From: Burkholderia sp.
GTDB lineage: Bacteria; Pseudomonadota; Gammaproteobacteria; Burkholderiales; Burkholderiaceae
NCBI RefSeq assembly: GCF_018375725.1
Contig: NZ_JAHACR010000003.1
Location: forward strand, 1-64,000
Length of the DNA stretch: 64,000 bases
Direction: 5' to 3'
The notes beneath the pieces were generated by a model. That model was not told the DNA's origin and did not search any database. It saw nothing but the letters and a program-made list of their open reading frames with translations. Positions 18,347-29,304 of the stretch are shown here, in pieces. Made by a program: the position numbers and the translations under genes. Position 1 is the first letter of the stretch. Every line of letters starts with the position of its first letter.

Positions 18347-20638
18347 TTATTGAGCGGTGCCGGCGTCCGCGGCCTTCGCGGCGGACGTCGTGCGGTTGTC
18401 GTCCCGCGGTGCGGTGGCCACCGGCTGCGCGTCGCTTGCCGGCGACCGGTGCGGCCTGCGCGACGGCAGGCGGCGCGCGGGCGGCGCGCTCGCGGCGCTG
18501 GCGGGCGTTGCGACGTTGGTCGATGCGGCCTGGGCCGCGCCCGCCGCCGGCGCCGATGCACTCGTGGCGGAAGCCGCGGACGCCGCATCGGCCGCGCTTG
18601 CCGCGGCCGGCACGACCGGCTGCGGCAACGCCTTGAAGCCGGCCGCGACGGCGATGCTCTTCGTGCCTTCACCGATCACCGGCGCGTTGATCGGCTCGGT
18701 CGCCGACGCTGCCGCGGCGACGGCGGCTGCCTCGTTCGACGCGTTCTTGCGATCGACGAGATAGAAGTCGAGCACGCGGCGCGCGATCGGCGCGGCCGAC
18801 TGGGCGCCCCAGCCGCCGTTCTCGACGATCAGCGCGAGCGCGATCTGCGGGTGGTCGGCGGGCGCATACGCGATGAAGAGCGCGTGGTCGCGCAAGTGCT
18901 CGGCGAGCAGGTGGCCCTTGTAGTTGCCGCCCTGCAGCGAGAACACCTGCGCGGTGCCGGTCTTGCCGGCGGCGGTGTACGGCGTGCCGCGGAACAGCTT
19001 GTACGCGGTGCCGGACGGGTTCTCGATCACGTTTTCCATGCCGCGCTTCACGACATCGATGTCCGCCTGCTTGAGCGGGATCGTGGCGCTTTCCTTCGGC
19101 ACGGTCAGGCGGCGGCCGCGGGAGATCGGATCCTCGATTTCCTTCACGAGGTGCGGCTTCATCACGACGCCGTCGTTCGCGAGCGTCGCGGTCGCGTGCG
19201 CAAGCTGCAGGATCGTAAACGAGTTGTAGCCCTGGCCGATCCCGAGGCTGATCGTCTCGCCGTCGAACCACTTCTGCTGCGCGGCCTTCTTGAAGGTCTT
19301 GCGCTTCCATTCCGGCGACGGCAGGATGCCGCGCGCCTCGCCGGGGATGTCGATGCCGGTGATCTGGCCGAAGCCGAGCGGCTTCATGAAGTTCGCGATC
19401 GCGTTGACGCCGAGGTCGCGGGCGAGCATGTAGAAATATGTGTCGTTCGACACCATGATCGCCTTGTTCATGTCGACGAAGCCCTGCCCCGAGCGCACGT
19501 CGTTGCGGAACGTGTGGCCGCCGAACGTGAAATAGCCCGGATCCTGGATGCCCCAGCTGGGCGTGCGCTTGCCGAGCGTCAGGCCCGCGAGCGCCATGAA
19601 CGGCTTGTACGTCGAGCCGGGCGGGTAGGTGCCGTGCAGCGGACGGTTCAGGAGCGGCTTGTCGGACGAGTTGTTCAGTTCATCCCAGGTCTGCTGGTCG
19701 ATGCCGTCGACGAACGAGTTCGGGTCGAAGCTCGGCGACGACACGAACGCGAGCACGTCGCCCGTCTTCGGCTCGATCGCGACGAGTGCGCCGCGCTTGC
19801 CGGCGAACGCCTGCTCGGCGACCTGCTGCAGCCCGATGTCGAGCGACAGCACGAGGTTGTTGCCCGGCGTCGCCTGCGTATGCGACAGCGTGCGCACCGG
19901 CCGGCCGCCCGCCGTCACCTCGACCTCCTCGAAACCGGTGATGCCGTGCAGGTCGGTTTCATAGCTCTGCTCGACGCCGATCTTGCCGATGTAGTCGGTG
20001 CCCTTGTAGTTGTTCGCGTCGCGGCGCGGATCGTAGTGTTCCGGATCGCTGTCGTTGTCGTCGCTCATCTCGTCGATGCGGTCCTGATCGCGCTTCGAGA
20101 TCCGGCCGATATAGCCGATCACGTGCGCGGCCGTCGTGCCGAGCGGGTACTGGCGGAACAGTCGGGCGCGCACGTCGACGCCGGGGAAGCGGAAGCGCTG
20201 TGCGGTGAAGCGTGCGACCTCGTCGTCGGTGAGGCGGGTGCGGATCGGCAGGCTTTCGAAGTTCTTCGAGTCTTCCTGCAGCTTCTTGAAGCGGCGGCGG
20301 TCGCGCGCATCGATCTGGACGATCGCGGACAGCTTGTCGATCGTGTTTTCGAGCGTGTCGGTGAGCTTCGACGGCGTGATTTCGAGCGTGTACGCCGAAT
20401 AATTCTTCGCGAGCACGACGCCGTTGCGGTCGGTGATGATGCCGCGGTTCGGTACGATCGGCGCGACCGAGATGCGGTTTTCCTCGGCCTGCAGCGCGTA
20501 CTTGCCATGCTGCCAGAGCTGCAGATAGAAGAAGCGGCTCGCGAGCAGCCCGAAGCAGACGAACACGAACACGCCCGCCGCCGCGACGCGCAGGCGGAAC
20601 TTCGAGAGCTGCTGTTGAGTGTCGTTGAATTCGGTCAT
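18347..20638 (-). CDS. mrdA: penicillin-binding protein 2 (elongasome transpeptidase)
   Basis: Transpeptidase that crosslinks peptidoglycan during elongation, partner of RodA. 763 residues. A short cytoplasmic N-terminus and one membrane helix (about residues 18-40) lead to the dimerisation domain (about 60-240) and the transpeptidase domain. The active-site motifs are PPGSTYKPF (SxxK), MVSNDTYF (SxN-like) and AGKTGTAQ (KTG). After the catalytic domain (about residue 635) comes an Ala/Ser/Pro-rich tail of about 125 residues, much longer than in E. coli PBP2. Confidence 0.96.
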   Translation of the reverse strand: MTEFNDTQQQLSKFRLRVAAAGVFVFVCFGLLASRFFYLQLWQHGKYALQAEENRISVAPIVPNRGIITDRNGVVLAKNYSAYTLEITPSKLTDTLENTIDKLSAIVQIDARDRRRFKKLQEDSKNFESLPIRTRLTDDEVARFTAQRFRFPGVDVRARLFRQYPLGTTAAHVIGYIGRISKRDQDRIDEMSDDNDSDPEHYDPRRDANNYKGTDYIGKIGVEQSYETDLHGITGFEEVEVTAGGRPVRTLSHTQATPGNNLVLSLDIGLQQVAEQAFAGKRGALVAIEPKTGDVLAFVSSPSFDPNSFVDGIDQQTWDELNNSSDKPLLNRPLHGTYPPGSTYKPFMALAGLTLGKRTPSWGIQDPGYFTFGGHTFRNDVRSGQGFVDMNKAIMVSNDTYFYMLARDLGVNAIANFMKPLGFGQITGIDIPGEARGILPSPEWKRKTFKKAAQQKWFDGETISLGIGQGYNSFTILQLAHATATLANDGVVMKPHLVKEIEDPISRGRRLTVPKESATIPLKQADIDVVKRGMENVIENPSGTAYKLFRGTPYTAAGKTGTAQVFSLQGGNYKGHLLAEHLRDHALFIAYAPADHPQIALALIVENGGWGAQSAAPIARRVLDFYLVDRKNASNEAAAVAAAASATEPINAPVIGEGTKSIAVAAGFKALPQPVVPAAASAADAASAASATSASAPAAGAAQAASTNVATPASAASAPPARRLPSRRPHRSPASDAQPVATAPRDDNRTTSAAKAADAGTAQ

Positions 20639-20746
20639 GCGGTTACGGTCGATCGGATCCGGGCGCGGCGAACGCTTGCGGGTGTGGCGCCGCCCCGGGG
20701 CGCGGCGCGCGGCGGACGAAAGGGCGGCCGGGGTTCAAGGCGGTGC

Positions 20747-21259
20747 TCAGATGGGGCGCGTGTCGTCCGGGTCGACCGGACGGCGCTGCGGCATCAGCAG
20801 CAGATGGCTCGCCGCCGGCCACATCGCGGCCTCGACGAAGCCGTCGATCAGATAGCGCCAGCCAGGGAACGCGGCGCCCATGATCAGGCGGATCAGGAAC
20901 GGGACGAGTTGCGCGCCGACGAGCAGCGGCGTCACGTACAGCACCTGCACGCCGAGCGGCATCCACAGCACGCGGCGGTGGATCGTGATCGCGCCGTACG
21001 ACAGCAGCGTGTAGGCGAGCGCGTGCTCGCCGAGCAGGCTGGCGTCGTGCACGTCCATCAGGATGCCGAGCGCGAACGCGACGCCGATCCCGACCTTGCG
21101 TGGCTGATGGATATTCCAGAACAGCAGCACGAGCGCGACGAAGTCGGGGATGCCGGGCAGGCGCCCCCACGGCATCAGGTTCAGCAGGAACGCGGCGGCG
21201 AGGCTGAAGATGATGAAGTAGGGATTGACCGGCTGCAGGATGTATTGCGGGCGGTTCAT
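20747..21259 (-). CDS. mreD: rod shape-determining protein MreD
   Basis: 170-residue inner-membrane component of the elongasome. Five to six hydrophobic segments are visible, for example FIIFSLAAAFLLNLMPWG, FVALVLLFW, IGVAFALGILMDV and VLYVTPLLVGAQLVPFLI. The family motif around GLLMDVHDASLLGEHAL is present. The ATG overlaps the stop of mreC by 4 bases (ATGA), so translation is coupled. Confidence 0.94.
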   Translation of the reverse strand: MNRPQYILQPVNPYFIIFSLAAAFLLNLMPWGRLPGIPDFVALVLLFWNIHQPRKVGIGVAFALGILMDVHDASLLGEHALAYTLLSYGAITIHRRVLWMPLGVQVLYVTPLLVGAQLVPFLIRLIMGAAFPGWRYLIDGFVEAAMWPAASHLLLMPQRRPVDPDDTRPI

Positions 21260-22377
21260 CGCTGGGCTCCTGGCTGCGCGGCGGCGGGCTTCGCGGGCGC
21301 GGCGGCGGGTTTGGCCGGCTCAGGCTTGGCCGCGGGCGCGGGTTTGCCCGCCGATGCGGATGCGGGCGCGGGGCCGGCGGCAGGCGCGGCTTTCGCGCCG
21401 GGCTGGGTCGCGCCGGCCTTGGCCGTCGCATCGCTGGCGTTGTCCGCTTTGTCGGCCGCTTTCGCCGCGGCCTTGGCGCCCTTCTTGCCACCCTTCGCGT
21501 TCTTTTCGGCGGCCGGATCCGGCTCGGCCGGGCGTGGCGGGGCGTCGTTCCGGTAATGGAGCGCCAGCATCTGCCGCGCACCGCGCACGGCCGCGATCGG
21601 CGCGCAGGTCACGCGCGCGAACGCGGTATCGGCGAGCTTGTCGACCCGCACGACTTTCGCGACCGGCAGGCCGGGCGGATAGACACCGTCGAGGCCGCTC
21701 GTGACGAGCTCGTCGCCGACGACGACGTCGGAACTCGTCGGCACGAAGCGCAGGTCGAGCGAATCGCCCTTCGGCGTGCCGTAGATCACGCTGCGCAGGC
21801 CGGTGCGCAGCATCTGCACGGGAATCGCGAGGTCGCGGTCGGTGATCAGCGTGACTTCGGCCTGCAGCGGGAACACGCGCGTGACCTGGCCGACCACGCC
21901 ATCCTCGCTGACGACGGGCGCACCGTCCTGGATGCCTTGCCGCGAGCCTTGCCCGATCACGATCTTCTGCGTGAACGGATCGGCGGTGTCGTACTGGATC
22001 TCGACCGGCGTGGCCTGTGTCGCGATGTGCTGGCGCAGTTCGAGCACCGCGCGCAGGTGCGCGTTTTCCTGCGTGAGCACGGCGGCCTGATTGGCCAGCG
22101 TCGACAGCTGCAGGTTGCGCGTGCGCAATTGCTGGTTCTCGTGGCGCAGCGAAGCGCCGGTCGACGCGATGTCGGCCGCGCCCATGAGCAGGTCGCGCGG
22201 CACGAGCGCGACGCGCTGCAGCGGGTACAGCACCGTGCCGAGCACGCCGCGGACGATTTCGAGCGTGTTGAAGCGCGCGTCCGACACGAGGAGCGCGATC
22301 GCCACGGCGACGAAAAAGATGAGCCGCGCGAGCGCGGGAGGGCCTTGCTTGAAGAGGGGCGGCGGACTGTATTCCAT
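21256..22377 (-). CDS. mreC: rod shape-determining protein MreC
   Basis: Bitopic periplasmic scaffold of the elongasome that activates PBP2. 373 residues. A membrane helix at about residues 17-33 is followed by a coiled coil (about 72-115) and the beta-barrel core to about residue 275 (IVIGQGSRQGIQDGAPVVSEDG, then LVTSGLDGVYPPGLPVAKV). A low-complexity Ala/Pro/Lys-rich tail from about residue 278 to 373 is unusual in length. Overlaps mreD by 4 bases; 121 bp separate it from mreB. Confidence 0.95.
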   Translation of the reverse strand: MEYSPPPLFKQGPPALARLIFFVAVAIALLVSDARFNTLEIVRGVLGTVLYPLQRVALVPRDLLMGAADIASTGASLRHENQQLRTRNLQLSTLANQAAVLTQENAHLRAVLELRQHIATQATPVEIQYDTADPFTQKIVIGQGSRQGIQDGAPVVSEDGVVGQVTRVFPLQAEVTLITDRDLAIPVQMLRTGLRSVIYGTPKGDSLDLRFVPTSSDVVVGDELVTSGLDGVYPPGLPVAKVVRVDKLADTAFARVTCAPIAAVRGARQMLALHYRNDAPPRPAEPDPAAEKNAKGGKKGAKAAAKAADKADNASDATAKAGATQPGAKAAPAAGPAPASASAGKPAPAAKPEPAKPAAAPAKPAAAQPGAQR

Positions 22378-22498
22378 GGTCGGCGCCGGGCGCTTGATCG
22401 GTTAAATGATGCTCAGACGCGCAAACGGCGCGGCGGTTCGTTCTGAGCGAGCGAGCCGGCCACGCCGCGGGTGCGCCATATGAGGACTGCTCAGGCGA

Positions 22499-23542
<1,044 letters not shown>

Positions 23543-23907
23543 TCAGAATCCTGTTTCGCTCTGGGCCGGCCCTGCGACGCGAGTGCTCGGGGCGGCAGCG
23601 GAAAAAATAACAGCCTCGGATCGTGGCGGAAGCGGCCGCCGCGGCGCACGAAGCTGCGAGTGAAATCTACCGGGGGCGCACGTAGCACGCACGGCTTGCC
23701 GGAATGGGCGAAACGGTGCGGCAAAAGGCTGCCGGGTTTGGGTCGAACGCGTAATGATACCTTATAATTTCTCGGTATTTGAATCGAAACGGACGGTATT
23801 TTTCCCGCTTCGTACCCGATTTTTGAGGGTGGGATCGCACCCTCCAACCCCCTGCGGCAGCAGCGGTTTTTCCGTGCTGCGCAATCTCGATTTTTTCCGG
23901 TGACCGC
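23543..23907. promoter_or_regulatory. 365-bp divergent promoter region mreB/gatC
   Basis: A TATAAT at 23763-23768 on the plus strand is a good -10 for gatC, though its -35 is weak (TTGGGT at 23738-23743, 19-bp spacing). On the minus strand TTTCGA (23784-23789) and TATAAG (23761-23766) are 17 bp apart and could serve mreB, so the two promoters would overlap head-on. The gatC side carries two leader hairpins: GAGGGTG/CACCCTC near 23826-23846 and a GCAGCA/TGCTGC hairpin with a T5 loop near 23855-23881. No gene is visible. Confidence 0.5.
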
Positions 23908-24207
23908 ATGGCCCTGACCCTGACCGATGTGAAACGCATCGCGCACCTTGCGCGGCTCGAAATGGCCGACGCCGACGCCGAGCATACGCTTGGCCAGCTC
24001 AACGAATTCTTCGGCCTCGTCGAGCAGATGCAGGCGGTCGACACCGCCGGCATCGCGCCGCTCGCCCACCCGATCGAACAGATCCAGGAAGTGGCGCAGC
24101 GGCTGCGCGCCGACGCCGTCACGGAGGTGGTGAACCGCGACGACAACCAGCGTCCGGCGCCCGCCGTGCAGGATGGCCTCTATCTCGTGCCGAAGGTGAT
24201 CGAGTAA
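23908..24207 (+). CDS. gatC: Asp/Glu-tRNA amidotransferase subunit C
   Basis: 99-residue small subunit of the GatCAB amidotransferase, which converts mischarged Asp-tRNA(Asn) or Glu-tRNA(Gln) to the correct amide. Begins [19 protein letters not shown] and has the family segment [18 protein letters not shown]. First gene of gatC-gatA-gatB. Confidence 0.96.
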   Translation: MALTLTDVKRIAHLARLEMADADAEHTLGQLNEFFGLVEQMQAVDTAGIAPLAHPIEQIQEVAQRLRADAVTEVVNRDDNQRPAPAVQDGLYLVPKVIE

Positions 24208-24277
24208 ATATCCGGCTACCCGGCGCGCCGGCCATCGGCCGTGGCGCGCGACCCAGAATTCCCAGGAAAACCACTCA

Positions 24278-25849
24278 ATGCACGCAAAAAGCCTGACCGA
24301 ACTGCGCGCCGCGCTCGACGCCAAGGAATGCTCGGCCGTCGAGCTCGCGCAGCACTATCTGAAACGGATCGACGCCGCACGCGGCCTGAACGCATTCGTC
24401 CATGTCGACGGCGACCTGACGCGCGCGCAGGCGCAAGCCGCCGACGACGCCCTCGCGCGCGGCGCGGCCGGCCCGCTGACCGGCCTGCCGATCGCGCACA
24501 AGGACGTGTTCGTGACGCGCGGCTGGCGCTCGACCGCCGGCTCGAAGATGCTCGCGAACTACACGAGCCCGTTCGACGCGACCGTCGTCGCCCGCCTGCA
24601 GGCGGCCGGCATGGTCACGCTCGGCAAGACCAACATGGACGAGTTCGCGATGGGCTCGTCGAACGAGAACTCCGCGTTCGGCCCGGTGAAGAACCCGTGG
24701 GACACGAACGCGGTGCCGGGCGGCAGCTCGGGCGGCAGCTCGGCCGCCGTCGCCGCGCGTCTCGCGCCGGCTGCGACCGGCACCGACACCGGCGGCTCGA
24801 TCCGCCAGCCGGCATCGTTCGCCGGCGTCACCGGCATCAAGCCGACCTACGGCCGCGTGTCGCGCTACGGGATGATCGCGTTCGCGTCGTCGCTCGACCA
24901 GGGCGGCCCGATGGCGCAGAGCGCCGCCGATTGCGCGCTGTTGCTGAATGCGATGGCGGGCTTCGACGAGCGTGACTCGACGAGCCTCGAGCAGGCGGAC
25001 GAAGACTTCGCGCGCCATCTCGGTCAGGCCTGGACGTCGGGCAACGATGCGGCCAAGCCGCTCGCGGGCCTGCGCATCGGCCTGCCGAACGAATACTTCG
25101 GCGACGGTCTGGCCGACGACGTGCGCGCGGCGATCGACGCGGCGCTCAGGCAGTACGAGGCGCTCGGCGCGACGCTGGTGCCGGTGTCGCTGCCGAAGAC
25201 CGAGCTGTCGATCCCGGTCTACTACGTGATCGCGCCGGCCGAGGCGTCGTCGAACCTGTCGCGTTTCGACGGCGTGCGCTACGGCCATCGCGCGGCGGAA
25301 TACCGCGATCTGCTCGACATGTACAAGAAGTCGCGCGCCGAAGGCTTCGGGCCGGAGGTCAAGCGCCGCATCCTGGTCGGCACCTACGTGCTGTCGCACG
25401 GTTACTACGACGCGTACTACCTGCAGGCGCAGAAGATCCGCCGCATCATCGCGCAGGACTTCCAGGAAGCGTTCAGGCAGTGCGACGTGATCATGGGGCC
25501 GGCATCGCCGACCGTCGCGTGGGACATCGGCGCGAAGGGCGACGATCCGGTGCAGATGTATCTCGCGGATATCTACACGCTGTCGGTGAGCCTCGCCGGC
25601 CTGCCCGGCATGAGCGTGCCGTGCGGCTTCGGCGCGGGCGCGAACGCAAAGCGCCCGGTCGGTCTGCAGATCATCGGCAACTATTTCAACGAAGCCCGGA
25701 TGCTGCAGGTCGCCGATGCGTTCCAGCGCGTGACCGATTGGCACAAGCAAGTTCCGGCGGGGGGAGATGTCGAGCCCCCACACTCACTTCGTTCGTTGCC
25801 CCCCGAGGGGGCGCATGCCTCCCTCGAGGCGGCTCGGCGGGAGGTATGA
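24278..25849 (+). CDS. gatA: Asp/Glu-tRNA amidotransferase subunit A
   Basis: Amidase subunit that releases ammonia from glutamine. 523 residues. The amidase-signature triad is Lys75 (IAHKDVF) plus two serines in [13 protein letters not shown] and [12 protein letters not shown]. The normal protein ends around residue 491 (VTDWHKQ). The last 32 residues (from VPAGGDVE to ARREV) are encoded by a palindromic repeat lying at the gatA-gatB junction, so this tail is probably not functional sequence. The TGA lies within the gatB translation-initiation region. Confidence 0.96.
   Translation: MHAKSLTELRAALDAKECSAVELAQHYLKRIDAARGLNAFVHVDGDLTRAQAQAADDALARGAAGPLTGLPIAHKDVFVTRGWRSTAGSKMLANYTSPFDATVVARLQAAGMVTLGKTNMDEFAMGSSNENSAFGPVKNPWDTNAVPGGSSGGSSAAVAARLAPAATGTDTGGSIRQPASFAGVTGIKPTYGRVSRYGMIAFASSLDQGGPMAQSAADCALLLNAMAGFDERDSTSLEQADEDFARHLGQAWTSGNDAAKPLAGLRIGLPNEYFGDGLADDVRAAIDAALRQYEALGATLVPVSLPKTELSIPVYYVIAPAEASSNLSRFDGVRYGHRAAEYRDLLDMYKKSRAEGFGPEVKRRILVGTYVLSHGYYDAYYLQAQKIRRIIAQDFQEAFRQCDVIMGPASPTVAWDIGAKGDDPVQMYLADIYTLSVSLAGLPGMSVPCGFGAGANAKRPVGLQIIGNYFNEARMLQVADAFQRVTDWHKQVPAGGDVEPPHSLRSLPPEGAHASLEAARREV
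25771..25845 (+). repeat. palindromic intergenic repeat inside the gatA 3' end
   Basis: A segment of about 75 bp beginning CGAGCCCCC and ending CGGCTCGGCGGGAGG. It contains the inner palindrome CCCCCGAGGGGG (25799-25810) and GCCTCCCTCGAGGCGGC. It resembles short GC-rich palindromic elements that recur between genes in Burkholderiales; this is from memory and no second copy was found in this window. It encodes the last residues of GatA in frame and supplies the GGAGG upstream of gatB. Confidence 0.55.
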
Positions 25850-25854
25850 GCATC

Positions 25855-27327
25855 ATGACGCAATGGGAAGTTGTTATCGGTCTCGAGACGCACGCGCAGC
25901 TGTCGACCGTCTCGAAGATCTTCTCGGGCGCGCCGACGCAGTTCGGCGCGGAACCGAACACGCAGGCCTGCCCGGTCGATCTCGCGATGCCGGGCGTGCT
26001 GCCGGTGCTGAACCGCGGCGCGGTCGAACGGGCGATCCGCTTCGGCCTCGCGATCGGCGCGACCGTCGCGCCGCGCAGTATCTTCGCGCGCAAGAATTAC
26101 TTCTATCCGGATCTCCCGAAGGGCTATCAGATCAGCCAGTACGAGATTCCGGTCGTGCAGGGCGGCCAGATCACGATCCAGGTGCCCGCCAATGAAAAGG
26201 CCGGCAAGGACGCGTATTCGAAGACGGTCAACCTGACCCGCGCGCACCTCGAAGAGGATGCGGGCAAGTCGCTGCACGAAGACTTCGCGGGGATGACGGG
26301 CATCGACCTGAACCGCGCGGGCACGCCGCTGCTCGAAATCGTCACCGAGCCGGAAATGCGCAGCGCCGCCGAGGCGGTCGCGTATGCGAAGGCGCTGCAC
26401 GGCCTCGTCGTGTGGCTCGGCATCTGCGACGGCAACATGCAGGAAGGGTCGTTCCGCTGCGACGCGAACGTGTCGGTGCGTCCGGTCGGCCAGGAGAAGT
26501 TCGGCACGCGCGCCGAGATCAAGAACCTGAACTCGTTCCGCTTCCTCGAGGAAGCGATCAACTTCGAAGTGCGCCGCCAGATCGAACTGATCGAGGACGG
26601 CGGCGAAGTCGTGCAGGAAACCCGCCTGTACGACCCGGACAAGCGCGAGACGCGCTCGATGCGCAGCAAGGAAGACGCGCACGACTACCGCTACTTCCCC
26701 GATCCGGACCTGATGCCGCTCGTGATCGGCGCGGACTGGGTCGAGCGCGTGAAGGGCGAGATGCCCGAGCTGCCGGCGGCGATGCAGCAGCGTTTCGCCG
26801 GGCAGTACGGCGTGTCCGCGTACGACGCCGGCGTGCTGACGTCGAGCAAGGCGATGGCCGCGTACTTCGAGGCCGTGGTCGCGAAGGCCGGCGCGGCGAA
26901 CGCGAAGATCGCGGCGAACTGGCTGATGGGCGATGTGTCGTCGCAGCTGAACCGCGACGGCATCGACATCGACGCATGCCCGGTGTCGGCGGCGCAGCTC
27001 GCGCTGCTGCTGCAGCGGATCGCGGACGGCACGATCTCGAACAAGATCGCGAAGGAAATCTTCGCGACGATCTGGGACGAGAAAGCGACCGACGACGCGG
27101 CAGCCGATCGCATCATCGACGCGAAGGGCCTGAAGCAGATTTCCGACACCGGCGCGCTCGAGGCGATCATCGACGAGGTGCTCGCGGCGAACGCGAAGTC
27201 GGTCGAGGAGTTCCGCGCCGGCAATGAGAAGGCGTTCAACGCGCTGATCGGCCAGGCGATGAAGGCCACGAAGGGCAAGGCGAACCCGCAGCAGGTCAAT
27301 GAACTGCTGAAGAAGAAGCTCGGCTAA
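25855..27327 (+). CDS. gatB: Asp/Glu-tRNA amidotransferase subunit B
   Basis: 490-residue GatB subunit, which binds the mischarged tRNA and performs the kinase and transamidation step. Family landmarks are [14 protein letters not shown] at the N-terminus, [19 protein letters not shown] (about residues 79-97), [10 protein letters not shown], and the C-terminal YqeY-like helical domain (about 340-490). I chose ATG 25855 because GGAGG at 25840-25844 lies 10 bases upstream. The in-frame ATG at 25846 overlaps the gatA stop but is too close to that site. Confidence 0.96.
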   Translation: MTQWEVVIGLETHAQLSTVSKIFSGAPTQFGAEPNTQACPVDLAMPGVLPVLNRGAVERAIRFGLAIGATVAPRSIFARKNYFYPDLPKGYQISQYEIPVVQGGQITIQVPANEKAGKDAYSKTVNLTRAHLEEDAGKSLHEDFAGMTGIDLNRAGTPLLEIVTEPEMRSAAEAVAYAKALHGLVVWLGICDGNMQEGSFRCDANVSVRPVGQEKFGTRAEIKNLNSFRFLEEAINFEVRRQIELIEDGGEVVQETRLYDPDKRETRSMRSKEDAHDYRYFPDPDLMPLVIGADWVERVKGEMPELPAAMQQRFAGQYGVSAYDAGVLTSSKAMAAYFEAVVAKAGAANAKIAANWLMGDVSSQLNRDGIDIDACPVSAAQLALLLQRIADGTISNKIAKEIFATIWDEKATDDAAADRIIDAKGLKQISDTGALEAIIDEVLAANAKSVEEFRAGNEKAFNALIGQAMKATKGKANPQQVNELLKKKLG

Positions 27328-27348
27328 GCGCGCGAACCGCGCTTAGCC
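27322..27348 (+). terminator. hairpin at the gatB stop
   Basis: 11-bp stem GGCTAAGCGCG/CGCGCTTAGCC with a 5-base loop, including the gatB TAA. A second stem GGGCCGCC/GGCGGCCC follows within 40 bp and ends in GTTTCACTT. Neither has a real T-run, so termination here is only probable. Confidence 0.4.
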
Positions 27349-27439
27349 GACGGGCCGCCGCCGAACCGCAGTTCGAGGCGGCCCGTTTCACTTGATGCGA
27401 ACGCGGCTGCGCGCGTCGCACTTTCACACGGAGGATCGC

Positions 27440-28279
27440 ATGGCGAAGCAACCGTCACTCGACGACTACCGGGTGCCGTTCCACGCGCATGAGAAGGAAG
27501 CCGCCGCGTTCAGGCTCGATGCATTCGATACGTCCGCGAAGCCGTTCTCGTCCGGCGCGAAGGAAACCGACCGCGAACGGTTGTCGGTGATCTCGATGGA
27601 GCTCGACATGCAGCAGGAACGGCTGCATACCCAGCCGAGAAAGCGCGTGCTGCTGGTGCTGCAGGGCATGGACACGAGCGGCAAGGACGGCACGATACGC
27701 GCCGTGTTCCGCGACGTCGATCCGCTCGGCCTGCGTATCGTGCCGTTCAAGGCGCCGACGCCGGTCGAGGCCGCGCACGACTTTCTGTGGCGCGTGCATG
27801 CGCAGGCGCCGGCGGCGGGCGAGCTGGCGATCTTCAACCGCAGTCATTACGAAGACGTGCTCGTGCCGCGCGTGCTCGGCACGATCGACGAAGCCGAATG
27901 CGTGCGCCGCTACCGGCAGATCCGCCAGTTCGAGGACATGCTCGCCGAAAACGGCACGACGATCGTCAAGTGCTTCCTGCACATCTCGAAGGACGAGCAG
28001 CGCGAGCGCTTGCAGGCGCGTATCGACGATCCGACCAAGCACTGGAAATTCGACATCGCCGATCTCGACGCGCGCGGGCACTGGGATGCGTACCAGGCCG
28101 CGTACCGCGACGCGCTTGCCGCGACATCGGCCGAACATGCGCCGTGGTATGTGATCCCGGCGGACTCGAAGACGCACCGCAACGTGATGATCGCCGAGTT
28201 GCTGCTGCGCACGATGACCGACATGAAGCTGGAATTCCCGCCGCCGAAACCGGAACTCGAAGGCGTGAAGATCCGCTAG
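27440..28279 (+). CDS. PPK2-family polyphosphate kinase
   Basis: 279-residue PPK2-family enzyme that phosphorylates nucleoside mono- or diphosphates with polyphosphate (or the reverse). Walker A-like motif GMDTSGKDG at residues 76-84, then the lid/Walker B region FNRSHYEDVLVPRV (about 136-149), typical of PPK2. ACGGAGGA precedes the ATG at 27440. The length and the N-terminal YRVPFHAHEKEAAAF block suggest a class acting on AMP/ADP or both, but the class cannot be fixed by eye. It lies 112 bp after gatB and about 100 bp before xthA. Confidence 0.9.
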   Translation: MAKQPSLDDYRVPFHAHEKEAAAFRLDAFDTSAKPFSSGAKETDRERLSVISMELDMQQERLHTQPRKRVLLVLQGMDTSGKDGTIRAVFRDVDPLGLRIVPFKAPTPVEAAHDFLWRVHAQAPAAGELAIFNRSHYEDVLVPRVLGTIDEAECVRRYRQIRQFEDMLAENGTTIVKCFLHISKDEQRERLQARIDDPTKHWKFDIADLDARGHWDAYQAAYRDALAATSAEHAPWYVIPADSKTHRNVMIAELLLRTMTDMKLEFPPPKPELEGVKIR

Positions 28280-28381
28280 ATGGCGCTGCCCGGATGCGGC
28301 CGGCGAGGTGCGGCCGGCGAGGTGTGGCCGCCCGGGCGCTACGATACGAATCAACGAACTCAGAACGGAAACCCAATCGAC

Positions 28382-29155
28382 ATGCTGCGTGTAATTACCG
28401 CCAACCTGAACGGCATCCGCTCCGCCGCGAAAAAAGGTTTCTTCGACTGGCTCGGCGAGCAGGAAGCCGACTGCGTCTGCGTGCAGGAAATCAAGGTGTC
28501 GGCCGACGACCTGCCGGCAGAATTCATCGAACCGCACGGCTACAGGAGCTACTTTCACCATGCCGCGAAAAAAGGCTACAGCGGTGCGGGACTGTACAGC
28601 CGCCGCGAGCCGGACGATGTGATCATCGGCTTCGGCAGCAGCGAGTTCGATTCCGAGGGACGCTACGTCGAAGCGCGCTACGGCAATCTGTCGATCGTGT
28701 CGGTGTATGTGCCGTCCGGTTCGAGCGGCGACGAGCGGCAGCAGGCGAAATACCGCTTCATGGACGCGTTCATGCCGCACCTTGCCGAGCTGAAGGCGAA
28801 GCGTGAAGTGATCCTGTGCGGCGACGTGAATATCGTCCACAAGGAAATCGACATCAAGAACTGGAAGAGCAACCAGAAGAATTCGGGCTGCCTGCCGGAG
28901 GAGCGCGCGTGGTTGACGAAGCTGTTCGACGACGTTGGTTATGTCGACGTATTCCGCACGCTCGATCCGCGTCCCGAGCAGTACACGTGGTGGAGCAACC
29001 GCGGCCAGGCGTATGCGAAGAACGTCGGGTGGCGGATCGATTACCAGATCGCGACGCCGGGTATCGCGGAAACAGCGAAAAGCACGTCGATCTTCCGCGA
29101 CATCAAGTTCAGCGATCATGCGCCGCTGACGGTGGATTACGACTACAAGACGTGA
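28382..29155 (+). CDS. xthA: exodeoxyribonuclease III / AP endonuclease
   Basis: 257-residue exonuclease III of the EEP superfamily, acting in base-excision repair at abasic sites. Visible catalytic motifs are ITANLNGIRSA, VCVQEIKVS with the metal-binding Glu, GYSGAGLYSR, CGDVNIVHKEIDIKN, and the C-terminal KFSDHAPLTVDYD with the catalytic His. The ATG at 28382 gives the normal N-terminus. A strong terminator follows at 29248-29287. Confidence 0.96.
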   Translation: MLRVITANLNGIRSAAKKGFFDWLGEQEADCVCVQEIKVSADDLPAEFIEPHGYRSYFHHAAKKGYSGAGLYSRREPDDVIIGFGSSEFDSEGRYVEARYGNLSIVSVYVPSGSSGDERQQAKYRFMDAFMPHLAELKAKREVILCGDVNIVHKEIDIKNWKSNQKNSGCLPEERAWLTKLFDDVGYVDVFRTLDPRPEQYTWWSNRGQAYAKNVGWRIDYQIATPGIAETAKSTSIFRDIKFSDHAPLTVDYDYKT

Positions 29156-29247
29156 TTCGCGCCGTGCGCGGCGTACGTCGAATGCAAGACGGGCTGAGAG
29201 GTGAGCTGAATCCCTGAAGCGGGACGGTTCAGCGGCGTCAGGCCGAC

Positions 29248-29287
29248 AAGGGCTGAGTTCTGTGCGGCACAGGACTCAGCCCTTTTT
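29248..29287 (+). terminator. intrinsic terminator of xthA
   Basis: AAGGGCTGAGT/ACTCAGCCCTT stem (29248-29258 with 29274-29284), extended inward by TCTGTG/CACAGG with one G-T pair, then TTTTT at 29283-29287. Confidence 0.9.
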
Positions 29288-29304
29288 GCTTGGCGATCGC
29301 ACGC

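Noticed and set aside
18350..21556. Plus-strand open frame of 1068 codons opposite mrdA and mreD
   Set aside because: Shadow of well-supported genes on the minus strand; it arises from high GC at third positions.
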